Shown here: piece after piece, positions 51,005-58,207 of the stretch
Layout of the letters: each line of letters begins with the position of its first letter
How positions within the stretch are numbered: position 1 is the first letter of the stretch
Assembly (NCBI RefSeq): GCF_019947135.1
Contig: NZ_JAGSHT010000002.1
Span: 248,001-312,000 of the forward strand
Source of the DNA: Occultella gossypii
Lineage (GTDB): Bacteria; Actinomycetota; Actinomycetes; Actinomycetales; Beutenbergiaceae
Length of the DNA stretch: 64,000 nt
Direction: 5' to 3'
Translations under genes and position numbers: made by a program
Notes under the pieces: generated by a model
The model's input: only the letters and a program-made list of their open reading frames with translations
Database searches by the model: none
Told to the model about the DNA's origin: nothing

Positions 51005-53889
51005 TGGAGAGCGCCTCGGTCATCATCGCCGGCGGCCGGCCCGCGCAGGACGTCCGTTCCCTCGTCGCCGTCTGGACGAAGCAGGGGATCACGGGTGCGT
51101 CGCTGTGGGTGGACCCCGCCGATGTGGTCGAGGCGCCACCGGAGCCGGTGCACGTGACGGCGGTGCTCGTCGACCGCGACGGTGAGCACCGGGTCGACCT
51201 GTTCGCCCACCTCGGCCGGTTCCGGCTCGACCTGGTGCGGGTGGCCGTCGCACAGTTCGCGGTGACCGAGGATGCGGTCTCGGCCGAGGTCACGGACCTC
51301 GGGCAGGAGGTCGGTGCCACGATCGAGCGGGCGCTGCCGCGGGACCCCTCCGGGCGGATCATGACCCGGCTGCACCGCACGGTCGTGGTGATCCCGGCCT
51401 CGGGCGTCACCGGGCTGCCCAGTGAGATCCTCGCACCCAGGTGGGAGGCCAACGTGGTGATCTCGCCCGAGGACCGGCCCGATCTGGACCGGATGTCCAT
51501 CTACGTACGGGCCTCGGAGAACTACGCGGGCCATGCCGCCGCGGCGGTGTCGGTGGCCGCCGGCATCCTGCGCGGAATCCCGGGCGGAGCCTTCGACAAG
51601 GTCACCACGGACTCGTCGTCGAACCCGGACGACGTCGTGGTGGCGAGGCTCTCGATCCGCTCGGTCGTGGGTGAGGGCGTCGTGGACGTCCTGGCCCGCA
51701 AGGCGCTCGAGCCCGCTACTCTCGGCCCCGACGGGCCCGGACGCGTGGTCACCTGGTCAACGCCGGCGAGCGAACCCGACCTGATCGCGCGACGCGCGGC
51801 ACAGTCGGTGCTGACTGCGCCCGAGTGGGCGGCGCAGCCGCCACCCGAGGGTGATGCCCCCGAGCGCACCAGGGAGGGGTTCCGAAACGCGGTCGGCCGA
51901 GCCGCACGGTTCAACCTGCGCACCGTCGGCGCGGTTGCCGCGTGGACGGCGAACAGCAGCCGGACCAGCCTCGAACGATCCGCCACCGAACACCTGGTCG
52001 GCCGCGGATCCGGGGTGCTGGTCACCGTCGGACCCCGGGCCGTCGACAACGCCGAGGCGGTCGCACGTGACGCCATCGATTCCGCTCGACGGACGATGGA
52101 CGACGAGATCGCCTATGAGGCGACCCGCGGCACGCCGCCGCCCGCCAGCACCTGGGTCACCCTGCGCAACCTCGCCTTCGGCCTGGCGGACGGCGGCCCG
52201 ATCCCCGGCATGGAGTCCCCGACACAGACCGGCGTGCGCGAGGTCCTTCGGCCCGGTGACGTCGTGCCCGCGCCCGGCGCCGCGTTCCGCACCCGGGATG
52301 GCCGCCTGATCGGTGCCCTGGACGTCCACGACCTGCGCGCCCACCGGCTCGACCTGGCCCGGGACCGGCAGGGACGGGAGGCCGAGCTGGTCCGGCTGCA
52401 GGAGGTCCGGGCCATGCGCGCCGCCGAGCGGGCCCACGCCCCGGCGGCGCCGCCCTCGCAGCCCGGCCCGCCGCCGTCGCCCGATCAGGCTCCCGGAGCC
52501 ACGGCCGAGCACGAGGACGCCCAACTGGCCGAGGCACTCGCCGGCGTCGAGAGGGCCGTCCGTGAGGCCCGCGTCGCGGAGGCGGACTTCGCCCGCTGGC
52601 ACGCTCAGAACGACCGCAGTGTGATGTCGCGCGTCGGCGCGGACGTCGCCAGGCGCCTCGACGAGCTCGAGGTGAGCCGCCAGCGGTTCCTGGACCGACG
52701 CGATGACGTCACGGTGCCCGCGACCGAGGCACTCGACCGGGCCAAGCGCAGTCTGCTCCGGCAGTGGCGATGGACCCTCGTCATCGCGGCGCTGGTCATC
52801 GCCGGCGCCTGGATCTGGGCCACGCAGGTCGACGAGGCGCCCGACTGGTCCGCCTACGGGTGGGTCACCGTCGGGGTCGTGGTGCTCGCGCTCGTTGTGT
52901 TGATCGGCTTCAACCACGCGTTCTACAAGGCCTTCCGGCATTACGAGTGGGAGGTCGCGAACGTGCTGGCCCGGCAGCGACGGGACGCCGCCCTGTTCCT
53001 GTGGGAGGGCAAGCAACTCGCCCGTCTGCGCCTGCTCTTCGCCGGTTGGCGCGCCTGGGCCACGGTCATCGGCGAGGTGGTCCACCGCCCGTGGGAACCC
53101 ACCGAAGCCGTGTACGAGGACCTCACCGATGACGTGATCGAGCGGTTCCCCGCGGCGATGGCGGTGGCGCGCCAGGAGGAGGAGCAGGTCGACATCAGTA
53201 CCCGCCTGCTCGTCGCGGCCTACCGCGCCGTCTACACCGAGGGGTGGGCGCAGCAGGCATTCGCCGAGTCCTACGAGAGGTTCGCGGAACGGGTCCCCGG
53301 CAGCCAGCAGCAGGGCCACCTCGATGTGGACACGGACGTCTCCGGAAGCGACCTGGGTGCCCGCGGGCAACTGATGGAGTTCTGGGGATCGGGGGAGGCC
53401 CGTGCCTTCCTCGGCGAGGAGCGGACGAAGCGCCTGCGACAGCTCAGCAATGACGGTGAACTCGATCTCCCGCACCGCAGAGTGGGTCGGGTCGGCAAGT
53501 ACTCCGACGACGTCTGGCAGGAGGAGCCGGCGTTCTTCCTGCCAACGACGGTCAGCGAGACGACGTTCGCCCACGAGATGTTCACCTCCACGGCCCGGGC
53601 GGCCAACCAGCACTACGTGCAGACCGCCCGCCTGTGGCTCCCACAGGTCGCCTACCCCGCGGCCGAACGGACGTCGCTCAAGGACAAGGACGGCCCGACG
53701 GTGCGGCTCGAGCCCGCCGACGCGGACACGGCGCTGCGCGTCGACCTCTCGCCCCGACTGCTGCGCCGCGACGTCGCGCTCTTCACGGCGAAGGAGCCGC
53801 AGGGGCGGCGGGCAGCCGTGGACCGGTCCGACCGGCCGTCGGGTCTGCACGCCGTCGACAACACGGCGGCGGACCGCGAGTTCCTGTGA
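51004..53889 (+). CDS. Large two-TM protein of unknown function, tubulin-like cluster
   Basis: A 961-residue protein of no family I recognise. It has a mixed alpha/beta N-terminal half (about 1-480), a Pro-rich linker and charged helix (about 480-585), two transmembrane helices at about 590-607 and 618-640 with a short external loop, and a helical cytoplasmic C-terminal part of about 320 residues. It ends in AADREFL. Its start overlaps the tubulin-like stop (TGATG), so a fixed ratio of the two is likely. It could anchor the tubulin-like protein to the membrane; that is inference. Confidence 0.75.
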   Translation: MESASVIIAGGRPAQDVRSLVAVWTKQGITGASLWVDPADVVEAPPEPVHVTAVLVDRDGEHRVDLFAHLGRFRLDLVRVAVAQFAVTEDAVSAEVTDLGQEVGATIERALPRDPSGRIMTRLHRTVVVIPASGVTGLPSEILAPRWEANVVISPEDRPDLDRMSIYVRASENYAGHAAAAVSVAAGILRGIPGGAFDKVTTDSSSNPDDVVVARLSIRSVVGEGVVDVLARKALEPATLGPDGPGRVVTWSTPASEPDLIARRAAQSVLTAPEWAAQPPPEGDAPERTREGFRNAVGRAARFNLRTVGAVAAWTANSSRTSLERSATEHLVGRGSGVLVTVGPRAVDNAEAVARDAIDSARRTMDDEIAYEATRGTPPPASTWVTLRNLAFGLADGGPIPGMESPTQTGVREVLRPGDVVPAPGAAFRTRDGRLIGALDVHDLRAHRLDLARDRQGREAELVRLQEVRAMRAAERAHAPAAPPSQPGPPPSPDQAPGATAEHEDAQLAEALAGVERAVREARVAEADFARWHAQNDRSVMSRVGADVARRLDELEVSRQRFLDRRDDVTVPATEALDRAKRSLLRQWRWTLVIAALVIAGAWIWATQVDEAPDWSAYGWVTVGVVVLALVVLIGFNHAFYKAFRHYEWEVANVLARQRRDAALFLWEGKQLARLRLLFAGWRAWATVIGEVVHRPWEPTEAVYEDLTDDVIERFPAAMAVARQEEEQVDISTRLLVAAYRAVYTEGWAQQAFAESYERFAERVPGSQQQGHLDVDTDVSGSDLGARGQLMEFWGSGEARAFLGEERTKRLRQLSNDGELDLPHRRVGRVGKYSDDVWQEEPAFFLPTTVSETTFAHEMFTSTARAANQHYVQTARLWLPQVAYPAAERTSLKDKDGPTVRLEPADADTALRVDLSPRLLRRDVALFTAKEPQGRRAAVDRSDRPSGLHAVDNTAADREFL

Positions 53890-53920
53890 GCGCGGCCGGC
53901 GCCCTCGAACTGCCGGCGAG

Positions 53921-54856
53921 CTAGAGCCAGTCCGGGCGGGTCAGTTCCTCGACCAGGCCGCCGAGCGCCACGCGGTCGGACTCGGTGCCGGTGTGCGGAC
54001 CGCGCAGCCACGCCGAGAAGGCGGCGATCTCGTCCAGGCGCCAGCGCAGGTCGAACATCTCGAGCAGGTCCGGATCGGCGGTCGTCTCGCCGGGGATCCG
54101 CCCGGCCGTGCGGGCCAGGTCGGTCAGGTCGCGCTCGCGCGGGGCCACCCGCAGGGACTCCCAGTCCACCCAGCGACGGCCCCGTGCGGTGACGATCTGG
54201 TTGTGCGGACCAGGCTCGCCATGGGTGGCGACCCAACCCGCCCGCGTCGCGAGTGCTGTTCGGACTCGCGCGTCGTAGCGCGCGATCCACACCGGGATCC
54301 GTGCCAGGTGCGCCCGTACCTGGTCCCGTGCCTCGGCGCTCAGCGGCCCGCCGGACCACGTCTGCTCGCTCGCGGCAGCAAGGCCCTCGAGGTAGGCCCG
54401 GTCGGTGAGTGCGTGGTCCCAGACGAGGGTGCCCGACGGCGGCTGCTCGCTGTGGAGCCGGGCCAGCATCGTCATCGTCTGCTCCGCGCCTGGACCGGTC
54501 AGCTCACCCGTGTGTCGGTCGCCCTCGAGCCACTCGGTGACGCTGATCGCGTAGCCACCGAGGCGTTGCGTGAGGGGCCCGGCCGTGGCCGGGACCGTCG
54601 GCACCACGAACTCCAGGCCCCGGTCGAACAGTTCACGGGCCGCACCGTAGGTAGCGTCGAGCTGGTCCTGCCGTTCCGGCCTCGAGAGCCGGTCTGCGGT
54701 GACGAACCAGCACCGGCCGGCCGCCTCGGCGGCCCGCCAGTGCCAGGCGCCGAAGCCCCAGGGCAGGTGTTCCACCGAGTCGGCCGGGAGATCCCAGGCG
54801 TCGCGCAGAAGCGTGACGACGTCCGCGTCGCGAAGATCGGCTGGGGCTTCACGCAC
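53921..54856 (-). CDS. Aminoglycoside phosphotransferase-like kinase
   Basis: A 311-residue protein with the APH/choline-kinase fold. The catalytic loop reads HGEPGPHN where most members have HGDxxxxN, so the catalytic Asp is replaced by Glu, and the metal-binding motif is VDWESL. The N-lobe is divergent (WGFGAWHWRA, CWFVTADR). Such proteins phosphorylate small molecules; antibiotic resistance should not be assumed. GTG 54856 follows the YjbR-type gene by nine bases on the same strand, making a three-gene minus-strand operon with the membrane protein at 55402. Confidence 0.75.
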   Translation of the reverse strand: MREAPADLRDADVVTLLRDAWDLPADSVEHLPWGFGAWHWRAAEAAGRCWFVTADRLSRPERQDQLDATYGAARELFDRGLEFVVPTVPATAGPLTQRLGGYAISVTEWLEGDRHTGELTGPGAEQTMTMLARLHSEQPPSGTLVWDHALTDRAYLEGLAAASEQTWSGGPLSAEARDQVRAHLARIPVWIARYDARVRTALATRAGWVATHGEPGPHNQIVTARGRRWVDWESLRVAPRERDLTDLARTAGRIPGETTADPDLLEMFDLRWRLDEIAAFSAWLRGPHTGTESDRVALGGLVEELTRPDWL

Positions 54857-54865
54857 GGCACGCCA

Positions 54866-55402
54866 TCAGCCGAGCGAGAGGCCGCGGCGGCGCAGCTCGT
54901 CGGTGAGGATCCGCACCGCCCTCGGGCCGACGCCGTGCAGTGCCAGGAGTTCGGGCTCGGACCGTTCGGCGACCTGCGCGAGGGTGGTGATGCCGGCGCC
55001 GACGAGCGCGCGCGTGGCTGGTGCGCCGATCGAGGCAGGCAGCTGCCCGCCGGCGCCGGGGGTGGCCGCCTCGGCAGCCGCCACCGTGGCGGCGAGCCGC
55101 TTCGGCGCCCGGGCGAACCAGGCGCGCCGGACGAGGTGGTTGAGCGCCATGCCGTTGAGGTCTGCCAGGGGGATCCGGAAGCCGATCGGGCGTCCGCCGC
55201 GCAGGATCTGCTCGCCGCCGGGCAGGTCCGCCAGGGCCGCGTCGAGGTCCGGCCCGGCGAGGTTCAGCTGGACGGCCAGGTCCTTCGTGACCGAGGCGAA
55301 CCCGGTGCCCCGGACCGTGAACGCGACCCTCCCGGACAGCGTGGTCTCCTCGACCTCGGGTAGCGCGAGCGCGGTCTTGCGCAGCTGGCCGAGGGTCGTC
55401 AT
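54866..55402 (-). CDS. YjbR/MmcQ-like domain fused to helix-hairpin-helix domain
   Basis: A 178-residue protein. Residues 1-110 form a YjbR/CyaY-like MmcQ domain (LRKTALALPEVEETT, FASVTKDLAVQLNL, ALNHLVRRAWFARAPKRLAA). Residues 120-178 form a small helical domain with LPASIGAPATRALVGAGITTL and LLALHGVGPRAVRIL, the helix-hairpin-helix pattern found in RNA polymerase alpha C-terminal-like DNA-binding modules. Most YjbR proteins lack the second domain. ATG 55402 overlaps the stop of the preceding membrane protein gene; GTG 55405 is an alternative. Function unknown, probably DNA-binding. Confidence 0.78.
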   Translation of the reverse strand: MTTLGQLRKTALALPEVEETTLSGRVAFTVRGTGFASVTKDLAVQLNLAGPDLDAALADLPGGEQILRGGRPIGFRIPLADLNGMALNHLVRRAWFARAPKRLAATVAAAEAATPGAGGQLPASIGAPATRALVGAGITTLAQVAERSEPELLALHGVGPRAVRILTDELRRRGLSLG

Positions 55403-55791
55403 CACCCCATCCTGCCGGACGCGGTAGCCAGTGCATCCCGTCGCTTGAGCCGCACGTCGATCGCGAGCAGGGTCACGCCGGCGCCGAGCAGGATGATCGT
55501 GGCGGCGACGGCGGTGCTGACGAGGATCCCGGCGAGCGAGAACAGCACGGTCGTGGCCAGCGACAGCAACACCGAGTCATCCCCGAAGAGCCACCGCATC
55601 GTGTAGTAGATCCCGAACGCGATCACGCCGATCACGCCGAGAGCCAGGGCACGCTCGTCGGACGAACCCTGGACGATGACGTAGCCGTCGACGACGATCT
55701 CCAGGCCGAGGGCGAGGATGAACAGCAGCGCCCAGGCACGTCTGGCGCCGCGGGGCCTGGGGGACCGCACCGGGTTCATGGGTTCGAGCAT
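55402..55791 (-). CDS. Small membrane protein, four predicted helices
   Basis: A 129-residue membrane protein with about four helices (WALLFILALGLEIVVDGYVIV, ALALGVIGVIAFGIYYTM, SLATTVLFSLAGILVSTAV, ATIILLGAGVTLLAIDV) between basic ends. No family recognised. Start ATG 55791 or ATG 55779. Its stop overlaps the YjbR-type gene start, so it leads the three-gene operon that ends with the kinase-like protein. The 165 bases upstream (55792-55956) contain nothing else I can support. Confidence 0.65.
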   Translation of the reverse strand: MLEPMNPVRSPRPRGARRAWALLFILALGLEIVVDGYVIVQGSSDERALALGVIGVIAFGIYYTMRWLFGDDSVLLSLATTVLFSLAGILVSTAVAATIILLGAGVTLLAIDVRLKRRDALATASGRMG

Positions 55792-55956
55792 GGCCGACCG
55801 GTGGCGGATGCGTTTGGAGAACGCGCCGCATCGAGGTCGGCCACCCCGGCCGGTCCAGTCCGTGGGCAGGCCGACGGCCCGGAGCTCACGGTGGTGTCCG
55901 TCCAGGCCGGCGGGTCTGTGTGGTTCCCCGTGGTCCGCGGTGTCTGAACGGACCCC

Positions 55957-57123
55957 TCACCGCCCCTTCAGCGCCGCCCCCATCTGCTCCAGCGACTGCA
56001 CCATGATCGGCCGCGGCGTGGCGAAGTTGTAGCGCACGAAGCCCGTGCCGGCGTCCCCACACCGGTTGCCGTCCACAAGGGCGATGTCGGCGCGCTCGGC
56101 GAAGAACTCCCCGGGCTCGGGTCCGAGGTCGAGGTCGCGGCAGTCGATCCAGGCGAGGTAGGTGCCCTCGGTCCGGCTGAGGTGCGCGCCGGGAAGGTGC
56201 TCGGCAACGAGGTCTGCGAGCACGTCCCGGTTGCCCTCGAGGTAGTGCAGCACGTCCGACAGCCACTGTCCGCCTGCGGTGTAGGCCGCGGTGTTCGCGA
56301 TCACGCCGAGGTTGGCGGCGCCGTGTTCGGGCATCATGCCGACCTCGTTCCACTTCGCCAGGTCGGCATCGTTGGACAGGATCAGCTGGGCGCACTTCAT
56401 GCCCGGCAGGTTCCAGGCCTTGGAGGCCGACGCCGCGGTCACCGTGTGCGACGCCGCCGTGTCACTGATCGAGGCGTAGGGCACGTGGCGGTGGCCCGAG
56501 AAGACGAGCGGAGCGTGGATCTCGTCGGAGAACACCCGCCCGCCGTGCCGCTCCACGACCGCGGCGATCGACTCCATCTCGGCGCGCTCGAGCACCCGGC
56601 CGACCGGGTTGTGCGGGTTGCACAGGATCAGCAGGTTCCCGCCGGCGCGGTAGGCGGCGTCGAGGCCGTCGAGGTCGTAGACGTAGCGGCCGTCCTCGAC
56701 CAGCATCGGTACCTGGATGACCTCGCGCCCCATCGCGGGCGGAACGGTCAGGAACGGCATGTACGCGGGAGTCGGCAGGATCACCGGGGTGCCCGGCGCG
56801 GAGAAGTGCTCGATGGTGGCCTGGAGCCCGGCGATCACGTCCGGCAGCGGGCGCACGTTCGCCACCGGCACGTCCCAGCCGTAGGCGGTCCGGGACCAGT
56901 CGGCGTACGCCTGCGACATCTGGGTGCCCAGATCCGCGGGCAGGTAGCCGAACACACCGAGGTCGACGGCGGCGTGCAGGGCCTGGGTGATCGCCGGCGC
57001 CGTGCCGAAGTCCATCTCGGCGACGAACGCTCCGATCTTGTCCGGGAACATCGACCATTTCACCCCACCGATCGCGCGCAGGCGCTCGATCCGGACGTCG
57101 TCGAACTCCATCGTCTGTGTCAT
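55957..57123 (-). CDS. PatB/MalY-type PLP C-S lyase or aminotransferase
   Basis: A 388-residue fold-type I PLP enzyme of the PatB/MalY (cystathionine beta-lyase) subgroup. Recognisable blocks are WSMFPDKIGAFVAEMDF, CNPHNPVGRV, the cofactor Asp in VFSDEIHAPL, and the Schiff-base K235 in SASKAWNLPGMKCAQ. Members cleave cystathionine or cysteine S-conjugates or transaminate. It starts one base after the stop of the regulator gene and so is controlled with it. Beside a peptide importer, it may break down a cysteine conjugate or amino acid derived from the imported peptide. Confidence 0.88.
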   Translation of the reverse strand: MTQTMEFDDVRIERLRAIGGVKWSMFPDKIGAFVAEMDFGTAPAITQALHAAVDLGVFGYLPADLGTQMSQAYADWSRTAYGWDVPVANVRPLPDVIAGLQATIEHFSAPGTPVILPTPAYMPFLTVPPAMGREVIQVPMLVEDGRYVYDLDGLDAAYRAGGNLLILCNPHNPVGRVLERAEMESIAAVVERHGGRVFSDEIHAPLVFSGHRHVPYASISDTAASHTVTAASASKAWNLPGMKCAQLILSNDADLAKWNEVGMMPEHGAANLGVIANTAAYTAGGQWLSDVLHYLEGNRDVLADLVAEHLPGAHLSRTEGTYLAWIDCRDLDLGPEPGEFFAERADIALVDGNRCGDAGTGFVRYNFATPRPIMVQSLEQMGAALKGR

Positions 57124-57124
57124 C

Positions 57125-57985
57125 TCAACCCTTTCGTTTGGTGGTGCCTTGTTTGGACGGCTGGCCGTCCTTGTCTTCGTCCTCGATCTCGTTCAGGTAG
57201 TTGTAGATGGTGAAGCGCGTGACCATGAGGGTGGCCGCGATCATCTCGACCGCGTCGCGGAGCAGGAACATGCCGCGTGCCTTCAGTGAGCGCACCACGG
57301 CGATCTTGTGCTCCTTCTTCATGAGCTCGACCGGAATGCCCTGCTCGGTCACCGCCTGATGCACGAGGTGGGACGCCAGTTCGTCGACGTCCTTGGCGAA
57401 CACCTCCGAGGGCGTGTCCAGCGGCTCGGGGAGCTGGGGGACCTGGGGAACGTGCTGAACCGCCTCCGCCGCCGGCAGGACGTCGCCGATCATGGCTGCC
57501 GCGATGCGCTCCACGGAGCGCCACATGGACAGGTCCGAGTTGATGCACAGCGCGGCCACCGGCACGTTCGCGGCATCACGGATGATCATCGTGGTCGAGC
57601 GCAGCTGGCGCCCGTCCGGCAGCTTCGACGCATAGCCCATCATGTGGTCGAGCTCACCGGTGGTGGCCCGTTCGAGGAGCAGGTCCGTCGCGGGGTCGCC
57701 GACCTGCCGACCCGTCACGTCACCGTGGACCGCCACGATGGAGTTCGGCAGCTTCGCGAGGTCGTGCAGCACCACCTCACAGGAGATCGGCAGCGCCCGC
57801 CCGAGCGGCTCCACGAGCCCTGCGAACAGTGAGATCAGCGTGTCACCGTCGCACGGCGGCAAGCTCCCTGCCCCGTCGGGCTCCCGGGTCACCCCGGCAG
57901 TCGCGGGCAGCTTGGTGACCTTCGCCGCCCGGGTGCCGCGGGCGGCGGGCTTGCGTGCCGCCGGTCGAGGCTTCTTCTCCGTCAT
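57125..57985 (-). CDS. YheO/DauR-like PAS and HTH regulator
   Basis: A 286-residue regulator with a basic Ala/Lys/Pro-rich N-terminus of about 45 residues, a YheO-like PAS domain (PISCEVVLHDLAKLPNSIVAVHGDVTGR, MIIRDAANVPVAALCINSD), and a C-terminal HTH_22 domain (KIAVVRSLKARGMFLLRDAVEMIAATLMVTRFTIYNYLNEI). The same architecture is seen in DauR, which controls D-arginine use. ATG 57985 is eight bases after AAGGGG; ATG 57991 is too close to it. It is divergent from the peptide transporter and probably binds the repeated CAACA sites between them. Confidence 0.9.
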   Translation of the reverse strand: MTEKKPRPAARKPAARGTRAAKVTKLPATAGVTREPDGAGSLPPCDGDTLISLFAGLVEPLGRALPISCEVVLHDLAKLPNSIVAVHGDVTGRQVGDPATDLLLERATTGELDHMMGYASKLPDGRQLRSTTMIIRDAANVPVAALCINSDLSMWRSVERIAAAMIGDVLPAAEAVQHVPQVPQLPEPLDTPSEVFAKDVDELASHLVHQAVTEQGIPVELMKKEHKIAVVRSLKARGMFLLRDAVEMIAATLMVTRFTIYNYLNEIEDEDKDGQPSKQGTTKRKG

Positions 57986-58062
57986 CGTCATATCCCCTTG
58001 CTGATCAGCCGTTGTGGTCACCCCAGTGTCGGCGTTGATCGCGCTAACCGTGTACCCCGACG

Positions 58063-58137
58063 ATCCTAATGTCAACAGGGTGTTGCAGGCTCCAACAAAC
58101 CCTTGCGCACTTCAACAGTCGTTTGTAGTCTCCAACA
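58063..58137. promoter_or_regulatory. 20-bp-phased operator array between regulator and peptide operon
   Basis: CAACA occurs at 58073, 58093, 58113 and 58133, exactly 20 bases apart. The last three are right halves of dyads TTG-N7-CAA: TTGCAGGCTCCAA (58083-58095), TTGCGCACTTCAA (58103-58115) and TTGTAGTCTCCAA (58123-58135). A plus-strand promoter TTGCGC-N17-TAGTCT (58103-58131) is embedded in them, and the first CAACA overlaps a minus-strand TTGACA (58070-58075). Helical phasing of about two turns puts all sites on one DNA face. Confidence 0.75.
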
Positions 58138-58207
58138 CACTGTCAGGGTCCAAGGCTGACCTCGAGCCTGGAACACCGCTCGTCCATGACTCAACCAAGG
58201 AGTTCAG

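Noticed and set aside
53895-53917. GCCGGC repeat pair between convergent genes as a bidirectional terminator
   Set aside because: GCCGGC is self-complementary and common in this GC-rich DNA, and no T tract follows on either strand.
58063-58137. The 20-bp phased repeats as a CRISPR or replication iterons
   Set aside because: Repeat units are too short and degenerate for CRISPR, and they overlap promoter elements between divergent metabolic genes with no replication gene nearby.
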